A stretch of DNA of 64,000 bases from Shewanella psychrophila (GTDB lineage Bacteria > Pseudomonadota > Gammaproteobacteria > Enterobacterales > Shewanellaceae), in NCBI RefSeq assembly GCF_002005305.1, contig NZ_CP014782.1, positions 5,828,001 to 5,892,000 on the forward strand, in the 5' to 3' direction. Position numbers and translations under genes: made by a program. Within the stretch, counting starts at the first letter, position 1, and each line of letters begins with the position of its first letter. Below are positions 49,628 through 58,322 of this stretch, one piece after another. Under the pieces are notes generated by a model. It had not been told where the DNA came from and ran no database searches. It saw only the letters and a program-made list of their open reading frames with translations.

Positions 49628-51265
49628 CTACATCGCAGCTTGTGCTTCAGCACCTTCACTGACTAAGTAATCACGGATCTTCTGGCTCGAGGCCTGATTA
49701 TAGGGGCTGCGATATTCAGAGCCGCGCATCTCGTTCACCTTAACGCCTAAGTTTACATCGGCGTTATTACTCACCAAAAATTTCACCATATCTAAGTGAC
49801 CACGGCGACTGGCATTGATAAGCGCAGTCTCATCACCTTTGACGATCGCGTCAACCTCGGCGCCTTGCCTCAACAGCAACTCGGCAATATCCTGCTCATT
49901 TCTAGCGGCGGCTATGATCAAGGGATTACCATCACCACGGGACGCTTGATTAGGGTTGGCTCCTAATTCAATCAACTTCTCCACCATGGCTAAATTACCT
50001 TTTCTCACCGCTACGATCAGCGGTGTACCATCACCAAATAGAGGCGTATTAATGTTAGCACCATCATTGATTAACGACTCAATCACGCTAATCCTGTTCG
50101 CTTGAACCGCTGCTACCAGAAGCTCGGCGTCATCTTGATTCATAGCATCTGTGGCGATGTGACTCGCCTGCTCCACGAGTGAGCCCTCTAAACCTACCTT
50201 AGCAAATGGCGCGCTCTGTAATACCACTGTAGATGTAAGCACAACTAGAGAAAGGCCAAGCAGCGACCCTAATTTTTTACCACGTAAATGTGAACTGTTT
50301 TCCATGTCTAATATTCCTTCTATACGTATGAAAAGTTGCTTCTTTTTGTTGAACATTGAGACGCCATGCACCAGAGGGTTATGCTCTAACCCCACTTTGA
50401 CGCTATTAAGTAGAGACTGAGCATAGGACGAGCTATCGCCAGTTTGGCGTGCGGCAAATTCATCACAAGCCAGCTCTCTATTGAGGTTGATCTGTTTATT
50501 GAAAATTGTCAGTAAGGGGTTCCACCAAAACAAGCAAGTGATCAGCCTTTGAAGCAGAGAAAACCAGATATCACTACGTTTTATATGACCCAACTCGTGG
50601 TAGAGAATATTCTCAATATCCTGAGCTTCAAGATCTTCCAGTAGGTTGGCCGGAAACAAGATCACAGGCTCCATATAACCCACAACCATAGGGCTGGTAA
50701 TGTCATAGGACTTGAGTAACTTTGTCTTACCCAGCTGCGGATAATCCTTCAAGTATCTTGCTGTCGGCACACGGATCCCACCGCCAATCAAGTCTTGTGT
50801 GCTGCTCCATGCTATGACTAAGCCCACTAAGCGTTTTGCCGTTCCAAAGATCATGATAACCAGTAACAGCACTAACAGATATGCCAATACTCGAGTCTCG
50901 TTTTGAACGATGCTCCCAACATCTGAACCTTGAATTAATCCGCTCTCAGCTCGTATTTGCTTGTTTTGACTCTGAATGCTCAGGCTAACTTCATCATGCT
51001 GAATTTCAGCGAATTTTATAGAGCTGGCAACCAAGTCTGGTGACTGAGGAATAAACACACTACTAAGAACAGGCAGCAATATCGATAACACCAGACCATG
51101 CATCCAGAGGCTAGTCTTAATGTCGGCGCTAAGCCTTTTAAGCAAATGAGTCATAGCGGCTATCAGCACTAATATCATCAAGCTCTGCCATAGGTGAGCC
51201 ACCACTATTTCACTCAAGCAATGAAATAACTCAGAAATTACAGAGGCATAAGTAGAGTTAGCCAT
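49628..51265 (-). CDS. BlaR1/MecR1-type M56 membrane protease with ankyrin repeats
   Basis: The 545-residue protein has membrane helices at about 22-40, 54-72 and 127-150, then the cytosolic M56 zinc domain: LYHELGHIKRSDIW (HExxH, 224-228) and NRELACDEFAA (262-272). A fourth helix (about 333-350) is followed by ankyrin repeats (about 375-540) with TPLIVAVRKGNLAMVEKLIELGANPN, NPLIIAAARNEQDIAELLLRQGAEVD and TALINASRRGHLDMVKFLVSNNADVN. In BlaR1 the segment after the fourth helix is the penicillin-binding sensor outside the membrane, so here the ankyrins are predicted to be periplasmic. Its first base overlaps the blaI stop. No beta-lactamase gene is adjacent. Confidence 0.88.
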   Translation of the reverse strand: MANSTYASVISELFHCLSEIVVAHLWQSLMILVLIAAMTHLLKRLSADIKTSLWMHGLVLSILLPVLSSVFIPQSPDLVASSIKFAEIQHDEVSLSIQSQNKQIRAESGLIQGSDVGSIVQNETRVLAYLLVLLLVIMIFGTAKRLVGLVIAWSSTQDLIGGGIRVPTARYLKDYPQLGKTKLLKSYDITSPMVVGYMEPVILFPANLLEDLEAQDIENILYHELGHIKRSDIWFSLLQRLITCLFWWNPLLTIFNKQINLNRELACDEFAARQTGDSSSYAQSLLNSVKVGLEHNPLVHGVSMFNKKKQLFIRIEGILDMENSSHLRGKKLGSLLGLSLVVLTSTVVLQSAPFAKVGLEGSLVEQASHIATDAMNQDDAELLVAAVQANRISVIESLINDGANINTPLFGDGTPLIVAVRKGNLAMVEKLIELGANPNQASRGDGNPLIIAAARNEQDIAELLLRQGAEVDAIVKGDETALINASRRGHLDMVKFLVSNNADVNLGVKVNEMRGSEYRSPYNQASSQKIRDYLVSEGAEAQAAM

Positions 51266-51657
51266 TATACCCCCTTATCCTGCTTACTCTTGTCTATCTT
51301 CTTTTGTAAGGTTTGCAGGGTATCGAGATCGATATCATTCTCTTCAAGCAGGTGCTGAGCCAACACATCCGGCGAGCCACCAAAAAATTGCTTCAACACA
51401 TTCTTCAACGCGTCACTTCTGGCCGAGGCTTTATTCTTCAGAGGGAAATAGATAAAGGCCCTGCCCTCCTTGCGATAATCTACATGACCCTTCTCATGCA
51501 AAATCTTAAACATGGTCTGCACTGTGGTATGCGCAACGGTTTTAGACTTTGACAGCTCATCGGTAATATCACGTACAGAGGCTTCTTTAACACGCCAGAG
51601 GATCTCCATGATCTCTTGCTCTGAATCGGTCAATACTGCTTGCTTCTTTCTCGCCAT
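51265..51657 (-). CDS. BlaI/MecI-family repressor
   Basis: The 130-residue protein from ATG 51657 (MARKKQAVLTDSEQEIMEILW) has the winged-helix domain (about 5-75: ASVRDITDELSKSKTVAHTTVQTMFKILHEKGHVDYRKEGRAFIYFP) and the C-terminal dimerisation helix (about 85-125, LLEENDIDLDTLQTLQKKI). BlaI repressors are cleaved when the partner M56 protein is activated. It overlaps that gene by one base, showing a tight two-gene unit. Two palindromic operators lie upstream of its start. Confidence 0.92.
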   Translation of the reverse strand: MARKKQAVLTDSEQEIMEILWRVKEASVRDITDELSKSKTVAHTTVQTMFKILHEKGHVDYRKEGRAFIYFPLKNKASARSDALKNVLKQFFGGSPDVLAQHLLEENDIDLDTLQTLQKKIDKSKQDKGV

Positions 51658-51692
51658 GGTTCCGTCCGATGATTTGCTATAGGGTGAAATTA

Positions 51693-51710
51693 AAACTAAC
51701 GAATTAGTTT
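51693..51710 (-). promoter_or_regulatory. Operator-like palindrome proximal to blaI
   Basis: AAACTAACGAATTAGTTT is an inverted repeat with 7 of 9 arms matched (AAACTAA/TTAGTTT). It sits about 36 bases upstream of the blaI-type start, so a bound repressor would block its own transcription. Confidence 0.6.
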
Positions 51711-51739
51711 TTAGACTAACAAAGCAACAATTCACGATC

Positions 51740-51755
51740 AACTAATTAATTAGTT
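51740..51755 (-). promoter_or_regulatory. Operator-like palindrome distal to blaI
   Basis: AACTAATTAATTAGTT is a perfect 16-bp palindrome and shares the ACTAA...TTAGT arms with the proximal site, 45 bases away centre to centre. Two similar sites fit a BlaI-type autoregulated promoter. Confidence 0.65.
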
Positions 51756-51825
51756 TTTAATATTTCAAATTATTTCATGCATTATGTTTCGTTTTAGAGC
51801 TTGTGATTATTAATGTATAAAGCAT

Positions 51826-51849
51826 AAAAAAGGAGCCATATCGCGCTCC
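51826..51849 (-). terminator. Intrinsic terminator after the antiporter gene
   Basis: On the minus strand GGAGC and GCTCC enclose an 8-base loop and are followed by TTTTTT. It lies 27 bases beyond the antiporter stop and ahead of the blaI operators. Confidence 0.75.
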
Positions 51850-51876
51850 CTTAGATTGTTGAATGTTGAAAGAAGG

Positions 51877-53088
51877 CTAGCTATCGGCCCGGTGAGACTT
51901 TGCGTATCTATTTGCGAAAGGTTGCGCCGTCAGTCCATGGGCCAAAATACTCATCAGCACAGTCACAGTCACTACAGCATAAATGGTTTCAAATCCCTCT
52001 ATCGAACCCATCTCATGAACCACGATCAACACATAAAGAATAGAAGCTATGCCTCTGGGGCCGAACCAGGCGATAAAGAACATGGTCGACAAGTCCAACT
52101 TGGCTCCGATTAAGCTGATCATCACCGGGAGCATGCGCAGTACCGTCAGGCTTAAAAATGCATAAAGGACAACCTCGAAATTAATGTAAGGTAAAGTGAT
52201 AGGCACAAACACTAAGCCGAACAGGAAGAAACTCACCAAGACAAGTAGCTCGCCTTCGGTATCGGCAAAATCTTCAATATGTTTCCGGGTGCTCTCGCAG
52301 GTATTTCCCGCATAGAGCCCGGCAAAGAAGGCGGCAATAAAACCATTACCCGACAATGACTCCGCCAGATAAAATGACAGTATGGCTAAGGCTATAGGGA
52401 TCAGGTTCTGATAATTTGACGCCATCAAATTGTGTTTCACGGACTTTATAATGAGTTTAGTACCCAAATAGCCAACAGCCCCGCCGACTAAGGCACCAAA
52501 TATAATCTGCTCAAACACATAGCCAACCCAAGAGTTATCTTCGGCTTGAGTCAGACCACTGCTGATCATGGCCACCACAGTCAAGACGATAGGGAAGACA
52601 ATGCCATCATTTAAACCGCTCTCCACATTGATGCTGGAGCGAATCATCTTCGGTACCTTCAGATCTGTGACTACCGCTTTACCTAATGCCGCATCAGTCG
52701 GCGCCAGTAATAACGCTAATAAGATTAGGTAGGTCAACGGCTCGCCAGGAAAGATTAGCGTCGCAACATAAGTGCCAGCAATAATCGTGATTGGCAAGCC
52801 GATAAACAGCAGCCTAGCAGGGATCTTCCAGGACTGTTTAAGCAACTTAAGATCCAGCAGAGCAGCGTCGACAAACAATACCAACACCAGAGCTATTTCG
52901 ACGATTATGGTCACAAACTCAGCATTAACTTCCACCTGAGTAATATTAAAACCAAAGGGAGACAGCAAGAGACCAAAGCCAGTAAACATCATGGGACCAG
53001 AAATATTTAACCGAGACAGTGCTTTAGAGATATAGCCGTAGAGCAACACCACCAAAGCGATAATTAAAATAACGATATGTTCGTCCAT
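51877..53088 (-). CDS. CPA1-family cation/proton antiporter
   Basis: The 403-residue protein has about twelve helices and the CPA1 (NhaP-type) motifs LLLAPTDAALGKAVVTD, SSINVESGLNDGIVFPIVLTVV, GFIAAFFAGLYAGNT and WFGPRGIASILYVLIV. The Asp in SGLND is the expected ion-binding residue. Na+ or K+ exchange for protons is expected; specificity is not visible. It has no long cytoplasmic tail. It is probably monocistronic. Confidence 0.9.
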   Translation of the reverse strand: MDEHIVILIIALVVLLYGYISKALSRLNISGPMMFTGFGLLLSPFGFNITQVEVNAEFVTIIVEIALVLVLFVDAALLDLKLLKQSWKIPARLLFIGLPITIIAGTYVATLIFPGEPLTYLILLALLLAPTDAALGKAVVTDLKVPKMIRSSINVESGLNDGIVFPIVLTVVAMISSGLTQAEDNSWVGYVFEQIIFGALVGGAVGYLGTKLIIKSVKHNLMASNYQNLIPIALAILSFYLAESLSGNGFIAAFFAGLYAGNTCESTRKHIEDFADTEGELLVLVSFFLFGLVFVPITLPYINFEVVLYAFLSLTVLRMLPVMISLIGAKLDLSTMFFIAWFGPRGIASILYVLIVVHEMGSIEGFETIYAVVTVTVLMSILAHGLTAQPFANRYAKSHRADS

Positions 53089-53290
53089 GCCTACCCTTGA
53101 AAGTCAGTCGATTAACGCGCTAAAGGCCTAAACTAGCAAATCTTAGGTTAATTAGCATGTAATGAATGGCTTATGGCTAATACCAATCGGTATAAAGCAA
53201 GAGTAATTATTCGAAAAAGAGCATCTCCAAAAGGAGAGAAGATCGAGGGATATTCATCCCCCGTCAGTAACAAGTAGGAATATAAACAAC

Positions 53291-55051
53291 CTATAGAACA
53301 GCCGTCTGGTTCTCACAACTAAAATTTAACTCGGGTCGATGGCAATCGATATAGCGGCAACGCTTCTTATGCTTCAGCTGTTTTAAATCCACCAGCACAA
53401 GTCCATCGATACAATCGCCGAATTCGGCATCGATACCAAAATCGATAAACTTAACCCCCCCTGGCTCACACAGCTCGCCATACTGTTTATACAGCGGCGG
53501 AACTGCTGACCCCATACTGGCCAAGGTTTGTTTAAGTACCTTAAAACCTTGGGCATAATCAACATCATCGAACCACTGTGCCAATTGCGCCGCTCTTTCC
53601 GGGGGAAACTGATAGGGCGAATATGAATGCGCCAGCTTTTCAGCGGGCGAAAACTGCGACTGATAGAAGTACACCAGCAGCTCTTTCGCTTGTTCCGGCA
53701 ATTGATCGCTAATCGAAACCGGACCAAACAGATAACGGATCTCAGGATGCTTAGATAGATAAGCACCGATCCCCAACCAGAGATAATCTAAACTGCGCTT
53801 ACCCCAGTATTTAGGCTGCACGAAACTGCGTCCCATCTCCAGTCCCTGCTCAAAATAAGGCTTAAACCCATGGGAATATGTAAACAGAGATTGGCTATAT
53901 AGACTCTCTTTACCCAGACGTTGATGGACTTGTTTAACGCTGGCAAAACGATAAGAACCGACTAACTCCAATGCCCCCTTATCCCAGAGAATAATATGTT
54001 GATAATAAGCATCATATTTATCGGTATCACGGCGAAGACCAGTCCCCTCACCTACGGCTCTGAATGCTACTTCACGCAGACGTGCCACCTCGCGCATAAT
54101 AGGGTTACAGCCAGAATGCTGATAGAGAAATATCTGCATATTATCACCAGTTGCACCCAGTAATTCACAATCTTGCAGGGCCTGCTGCAGCTCACTTCGA
54201 GACTCGGGATGAGCAATTGCATTTTGAGTCGTAAACAGAGGACTGCGATTTTTACCGATACGATACAGGTGATTCTTGAGTAGCTTAACCTTAGTCTTCA
54301 GGGGAAAATCTGAGCTGTTGACCACCTCTTTGGGGATGAGCTGACCTATCCTCACAGGCATAGTACGCTTAGCCTGTTTAAACATCTCTTTAACTAATAA
54401 CAAGCTTGCCAATGGCTTATAGATCATCGACGCACCATAAAATGCTGCCGAATTCTTGGCATCTGCATACATGGGTAACAGTGGAGAGTTAGTCGCCTTA
54501 GCCATCTTTAAAAAACCACTATGCCAATGCAGATCTCGAACACCACTTGGCCTAAGGCGTGATACCTCTCCCGATGGAAAGATCAATACCGCCCCATCGG
54601 CTCTAAGATGTTTATGGATATTATTCAGATGCTCCTTGGGTGTGCCTCCAGTCATATTACGCACCGGCAATAAAATAGAATGCAGCGGTTCCAGAGCCAT
54701 CAAGAGCTCGTTGGCTACCACCTTAATATCTGGTCTCACCTCACTAATAAGCTTGATAAGCGCCAAGGCATCGAGAGAGCCGATTGGGTGGTTAGCATAG
54801 ATCACGACCCGGCCTTCACAGGGGATATTTTCCACTTCGCTGCTTGGCACAGAATAGTTAAAATTAAAGCTAGATAAGATCTGTTCGACAAAATCGACGC
54901 CTTTAAGATAAGCGTATTGGGCAGCGATATCGTTACACTCTTTTTCATTTAGCAGATAGCGCAACATCGCCTTAGTCGGTGTCGCCAGCCAGGGCGTTTG
55001 ATTCAGCTTAGGAAGGTTATTCTCGATTACATTATCAACGGTAAAAATCAT
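53291..55051 (-). CDS. olsF: Bifunctional ornithine-lipid acyltransferase OlsF
   Basis: The 586-residue protein fuses an N-terminal PlsC-type O-acyltransferase (VIYANHPIGSLDALAL, NHxxxxD at 87-94; PSGEVSRLRPSGVRD) to a C-terminal OlsB-like GNAT domain (about 290-586: NPIMREVARLREVAFRAVGEGTGLRRDTDKYD, LELVGSYRFASVKQVH). This layout is that of OlsF, which makes ornithine lipids in Serratia and Vibrio cholerae, in part under phosphate limitation. The order N-acyl and O-acyl steps in one chain replaces separate OlsB and OlsA. No Pho box was seen just upstream. It lies near a phosphoesterase gene on the same strand. Confidence 0.83.
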   Translation of the reverse strand: MIFTVDNVIENNLPKLNQTPWLATPTKAMLRYLLNEKECNDIAAQYAYLKGVDFVEQILSSFNFNYSVPSSEVENIPCEGRVVIYANHPIGSLDALALIKLISEVRPDIKVVANELLMALEPLHSILLPVRNMTGGTPKEHLNNIHKHLRADGAVLIFPSGEVSRLRPSGVRDLHWHSGFLKMAKATNSPLLPMYADAKNSAAFYGASMIYKPLASLLLVKEMFKQAKRTMPVRIGQLIPKEVVNSSDFPLKTKVKLLKNHLYRIGKNRSPLFTTQNAIAHPESRSELQQALQDCELLGATGDNMQIFLYQHSGCNPIMREVARLREVAFRAVGEGTGLRRDTDKYDAYYQHIILWDKGALELVGSYRFASVKQVHQRLGKESLYSQSLFTYSHGFKPYFEQGLEMGRSFVQPKYWGKRSLDYLWLGIGAYLSKHPEIRYLFGPVSISDQLPEQAKELLVYFYQSQFSPAEKLAHSYSPYQFPPERAAQLAQWFDDVDYAQGFKVLKQTLASMGSAVPPLYKQYGELCEPGGVKFIDFGIDAEFGDCIDGLVLVDLKQLKHKKRCRYIDCHRPELNFSCENQTAVL

Positions 55052-55088
55052 AGTTATCTCCTTTCAAAAACAGCCAATTACATCCTAT

Positions 55089-56006
55089 TCAGGCTACGCG
55101 TTTCTTTATTGATTTCGGCATTGAAGGCACCATAGAGATTGAAGCGATCAAACTAGAATCCAACTGCTGTTCATCCCACTTAAGTAACTGTAAATCTCCC
55201 TTTTCTGATTCAGCGATAAAGGTACAGTTCTCTACCCAGTCACCATCATTGGCATAAATCATCTTGCCCTGGCGAGAAAGCTCGGGTTGATGAATATGAC
55301 CACAAATCACCACATCAACTTGCCTGTCTTTGGCGTAAGTCACCACTGCATCACGAAACAGACTGATTGCCTGCTGAGCCTTATTGACTCTCAACTTTAT
55401 ATAACTCGCCAGTGACCAATAGGGATAACCTAAGTGAGTGCGGATCCGGTGAACTTGCCTGTTAAGCACGAGTAGTAGATCGTAGAGCCTATCGCCAAGC
55501 TTAGTTAATGCCTTACCGACACAGACCTGAGAGTCGAACTGGTCTCCGTGCAGCATTAAGATTTTCTGCCCACCTAACATGGTATGAATATGTTCCTTGG
55601 CAATGGACACGTCCCACAGGTGAAAGCCAGCATAGGATCTAAACTGTTCATCATGATTGCCAGGTATAAAGATGATTTGGGTGCCATTTCTTGCCATGGC
55701 AAGTAATTGCTGCAACACCTGATTATGCGAATCAGGCCAATACACTCGCCGTTTCATCGCCCATATATCGATAATATCGCCCACCAAGTAGAGAGACTCT
55801 GTCTGAGTCTGTTTTAATAACTGCAATAGATATTCCGCTTTGCAGTCTTTGGTACCCAGATGGATATCTGACAGCCAGATAGCATTGAAACTCTGCTTAG
55901 GCCCTATCTGCTTTTTCACCTTTGCATCAGTCTGGTCTACACCTACTTGCTCGACGCCCTGCACTACTTGCATCTTACAGCCTGAGCTTAATGTCTTGTT
56001 TGACAT
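55089..56006 (-). CDS. LpxH-like calcineurin-type phosphoesterase
   Basis: The 305-residue metallophosphoesterase has the motifs LSDIHLG, LVGDIIDIW, FIPGNHDEQF, MLHGDQFD and VICGHIHQPEL. The IDIW and KALTKLGDRLYDLLL stretches resemble UDP-2,3-diacylglucosamine pyrophosphatase (LpxH) relatives. It is longer than LpxH (about 240 residues) with extra N- and C-terminal tails. As the 37-base gap to olsF suggests cotranscription, a role in lipid metabolism is plausible. The actual substrate is unknown. Confidence 0.82.
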   Translation of the reverse strand: MSNKTLSSGCKMQVVQGVEQVGVDQTDAKVKKQIGPKQSFNAIWLSDIHLGTKDCKAEYLLQLLKQTQTESLYLVGDIIDIWAMKRRVYWPDSHNQVLQQLLAMARNGTQIIFIPGNHDEQFRSYAGFHLWDVSIAKEHIHTMLGGQKILMLHGDQFDSQVCVGKALTKLGDRLYDLLLVLNRQVHRIRTHLGYPYWSLASYIKLRVNKAQQAISLFRDAVVTYAKDRQVDVVICGHIHQPELSRQGKMIYANDGDWVENCTFIAESEKGDLQLLKWDEQQLDSSLIASISMVPSMPKSIKKRVA

Positions 56007-56087
56007 AGATTCATCACCATTGACGACTTATATAGCTACAGGGTAGGGCCGAGAGTTGAACAAGATATGAAAGAAATGTTGCGAATT

Positions 56088-56101
56088 GGTGACATGTCAC
56101 C
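56088..56101. promoter_or_regulatory. 14-bp perfect palindrome between divergent genes
   Basis: GGTGACATGTCACC lies between the LpxH-like gene (start 56006) and the DUF1326 gene (start 56174), about 75-80 bases from each start. Such a perfect palindrome fits a dimeric repressor site, but its regulator is unknown. Confidence 0.5.
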
Positions 56102-56173
56102 CATAGCCAAAACAGTGCCATTAAGATCCCTGAACTATACTCAGCATCAGGCTTTATCTTTTAGGAGAGAACC

Positions 56174-56806
56174 ATGTCGGATGAACAAAAATGGTCGCTA
56201 TCTATGCACCAGATCGAGTGCTGCAACTGTAGTCACGGTTGTGGATGCCAATTTGCAGGTTTTCCCGATAGCGACAGCGGTGGATGTCAGGCCTTAATCG
56301 GCTTTTATGTTAAGTCAGGCCAGCTCAATCAAATTGATCTCACCGGAATGAAAGTCGTACTGGCGGCCTCCTGGCCTAAGGCAATCCATGAAGGCGATGG
56401 TACAGGCATACTCTTTATCGACGCTGCCGCATCTACCGAGCAAGTTGGCGCCATAGCCACTATCTTCTCAGGCTCTGCGGGAGGCATGCCATTCGAAGCA
56501 TTAGCTGGTACCTTCTCCACTTTTGTTGGCCCCCAAGTACATATTATTACCATGGATACAGATGATAACAGAGCAGGTTTTTCCATCGAAAATGTCATGA
56601 CCGTTCAACACACACCACTCATCGACCCTATGACGGGTAATGACAAGCAGGTGAGGATCAATTTCCCTGATGGCGGTTTCTTCTGGAACGAAGGGATAAT
56701 AGGTACAACTAACGCAATGACCCTGAAGCATGATGCGCTCTCATTTGAACATGTTGGACGCTTCGCGGCTAAGGCCGAAGTCAATTGGAGTAATGGCCAA
56801 GACTAA
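56174..56806 (+). CDS. DUF1326 Cys-rich protein
   Basis: The 210-residue protein has a Cys cluster near the N-terminus, ECCNCSHGCGCQF (about 15-27: Cys 16, 17, 19, 23, 25), plus a Cys at 38. This is the DUF1326 family. The rest is beta-rich with GTGILFIDAAASTEQVGAIATIFSGSAGGMPFEALA. No signal peptide is seen, so it is cytosolic. The Cys motif suggests metal binding (inference). A strong AGGAGAG precedes the ATG. It is followed after 97 bases by a DUF2182 gene, its usual partner. Confidence 0.88.
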   Translation: MSDEQKWSLSMHQIECCNCSHGCGCQFAGFPDSDSGGCQALIGFYVKSGQLNQIDLTGMKVVLAASWPKAIHEGDGTGILFIDAAASTEQVGAIATIFSGSAGGMPFEALAGTFSTFVGPQVHIITMDTDDNRAGFSIENVMTVQHTPLIDPMTGNDKQVRINFPDGGFFWNEGIIGTTNAMTLKHDALSFEHVGRFAAKAEVNWSNGQD

Positions 56807-56903
56807 TCGGTATAAAGTTAGTTCTTGTATATACAAGCACTAACAGAGCTAGTCAGGATTTCAGGCCTAACGCTAATAAGTCGACATAAAAATAGTAACG
56901 AAG

Positions 56904-57644
56904 ATGGCAACAAAACGAGTCAATTACACTAGAGGCAGCTTATTGCTGGGTATCTTTATACTCATCGGCATGTCTTGGTACTACATGGCAGTACTCATGT
57001 CGATGAATATGCAGCCCGTTGCATACTGGAGCAGTCTGGATATCCTCATGCTGTTTATCATGTGGCTCATCATGATGGCAGGCATGATGCTGCCCTCGGC
57101 ACTGCCGGTAATCTTGTTGGTTGAACAGATAAATGCAAACAGACGATCACGCCAGGCCAGATATAGCTCAACACTTTACTTCATTGGCGGTTATCTGCTG
57201 GCCTGGACTTTATATAGTCTCGTTATCACAGGTATTCAGTACTGGCTACATACCCTCTCGATACTCACACCTATGATGCACAGTGGGCAGAACTGGTTTA
57301 CCAGCCTACTGCTTTTTCTGGCTGGGGCTTACCAGTGGTTACCGATAAAACAGAGCTGTCTCAGACACTGTCGCTCTCCCTTAAGCCTAATCACAACTCA
57401 CTGGCGTGAGGGTAACTTGAATGCCATTAAGATGGGATTTAGCCATGGCCAATACTGTCTTGGCTGCTGCTGGGCTTTAATGGCACTGCTGTTTGTACTC
57501 GGGGTCATGGATCTGTTTTGGATCTCGATGTTGACCTTAGTGGTTCTCATCGAGAAGCTGGCACCTAAGGGGGATATTTTTGGAAAGCTTCTCGGACTGG
57601 TGCTAATCGCTATTTCACTGATTATGCTTCTAGCAAACAGTTAA
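56904..57644 (+). CDS. DUF2182 integral membrane protein, predicted metal-binding
   Basis: The 246-residue protein has about six helices and is very rich in Met (MSWYYMAVLMSMNMQ, MLFIMWLIMMAGMMLPSALP) and contains CLRHCRSPLSLI and MGFSHGQYCLGCCWALM. These match DUF2182 (COG5486), described as a predicted metal-binding membrane protein. Met and Cys in membrane segments would suit copper or another soft metal, but this is inference. It is almost certainly cotranscribed with the DUF1326 gene. Confidence 0.88.
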   Translation: MATKRVNYTRGSLLLGIFILIGMSWYYMAVLMSMNMQPVAYWSSLDILMLFIMWLIMMAGMMLPSALPVILLVEQINANRRSRQARYSSTLYFIGGYLLAWTLYSLVITGIQYWLHTLSILTPMMHSGQNWFTSLLLFLAGAYQWLPIKQSCLRHCRSPLSLITTHWREGNLNAIKMGFSHGQYCLGCCWALMALLFVLGVMDLFWISMLTLVVLIEKLAPKGDIFGKLLGLVLIAISLIMLLANS

Positions 57645-57664
57645 CCCTTTATAATTTTTAGGGC

Positions 57665-58150
57665 TTAAGACTCGTACTGGGCAAGCCAGGTTTTCAATAA
57701 CCCATTGAGTGCAGGTTTTTCAGATTCAGATAAAGAAGCGACTAACTCTTGCTGAAGCTCGCTATGATCTTCGATAGCCCTATCGATCAGGCTCAGGCCT
57801 TGCTCAGTTAATGCCACTGATACACTGCGCCTGTCTTCCTTACTGTTCACACGCTCAATCAAGCCCTTGGACTCCAGCCTGCTTAAACGATTAGTCATGG
57901 CACCTGAAGTAAGCATCATAGAATCGATGAGTTCTGAGGGCGTTAAACAGTAATCTCCTCCCGAACGCCTCAGGGTCGCGATCACATCAAATTCACCGGG
58001 CTTAAGATCATATGCCTTATGACATTCAGCTATTTGCGCTTCCAAATACTTACTCAGTCGCATCAGCCTACCGATTAACGACATAGGCATGCTATCTAAA
58101 TGAGGTTTTTCTTGCTTCCATTGAGCCACTACACGATCTAATCCATCCAT
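57665..58150 (-). CDS. MarR-family transcriptional regulator
   Basis: The 161-residue protein has the winged-helix MarR domain (about 55-125: EFDVIATLRRSGGDYCLTPSELIDSMMLTSGAMTNRLSRLESKGLIERVNSKEDRRSVSVALTEQG). The wing RVNSKEDRRSVSV is typical. It is transcribed away from the EamA gene, and the shared 227-base region contains several palindromic and repeated sequences, so it probably represses both genes. The ligand is unknown. Confidence 0.92.
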   Translation of the reverse strand: MDGLDRVVAQWKQEKPHLDSMPMSLIGRLMRLSKYLEAQIAECHKAYDLKPGEFDVIATLRRSGGDYCLTPSELIDSMMLTSGAMTNRLSRLESKGLIERVNSKEDRRSVSVALTEQGLSLIDRAIEDHSELQQELVASLSESEKPALNGLLKTWLAQYES

Positions 58151-58232
58151 TTGCCTTATCCTATTATTGTTATTGTTTTTACAGCTTTTCCCAGCTTATT
58201 GAACTAAGTATTAGTTTACACGACTAAGAATC

Positions 58233-58271
58233 AAGTACCTTAATATAAAGATACTTTACATTAAGGTACTT
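58233..58271. promoter_or_regulatory. Candidate MarR operator 1 (inverted repeat)
   Basis: AAGTACCTTAAT (58233-58244) is repeated inversely as ATTAAGGTACTT (58260-58271), with perfect 12-bp arms and 15 bases between. The spacer carries AAAGATACTTTAC and the right arm continues as AAGGTACTTTAC, two near-identical direct repeats. Confidence 0.6.
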
Positions 58272-58304
58272 TACAAATTGAAAAATCAGGCGCAGACTAC
58301 TAAC

Positions 58305-58322
58305 TATCTTCACATGAAGATA
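58305..58322. promoter_or_regulatory. Candidate MarR operator 2 (18-bp palindrome)
   Basis: TATCTTCACATGAAGATA is a perfect inverted repeat of 8-bp arms with a 2-base centre, typical in size for MarR sites. Its right half belongs to AAGATACTTTCC, a third copy of the motif found at 58248 and 58263. It lies 56 bases before the EamA start. Confidence 0.72.
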
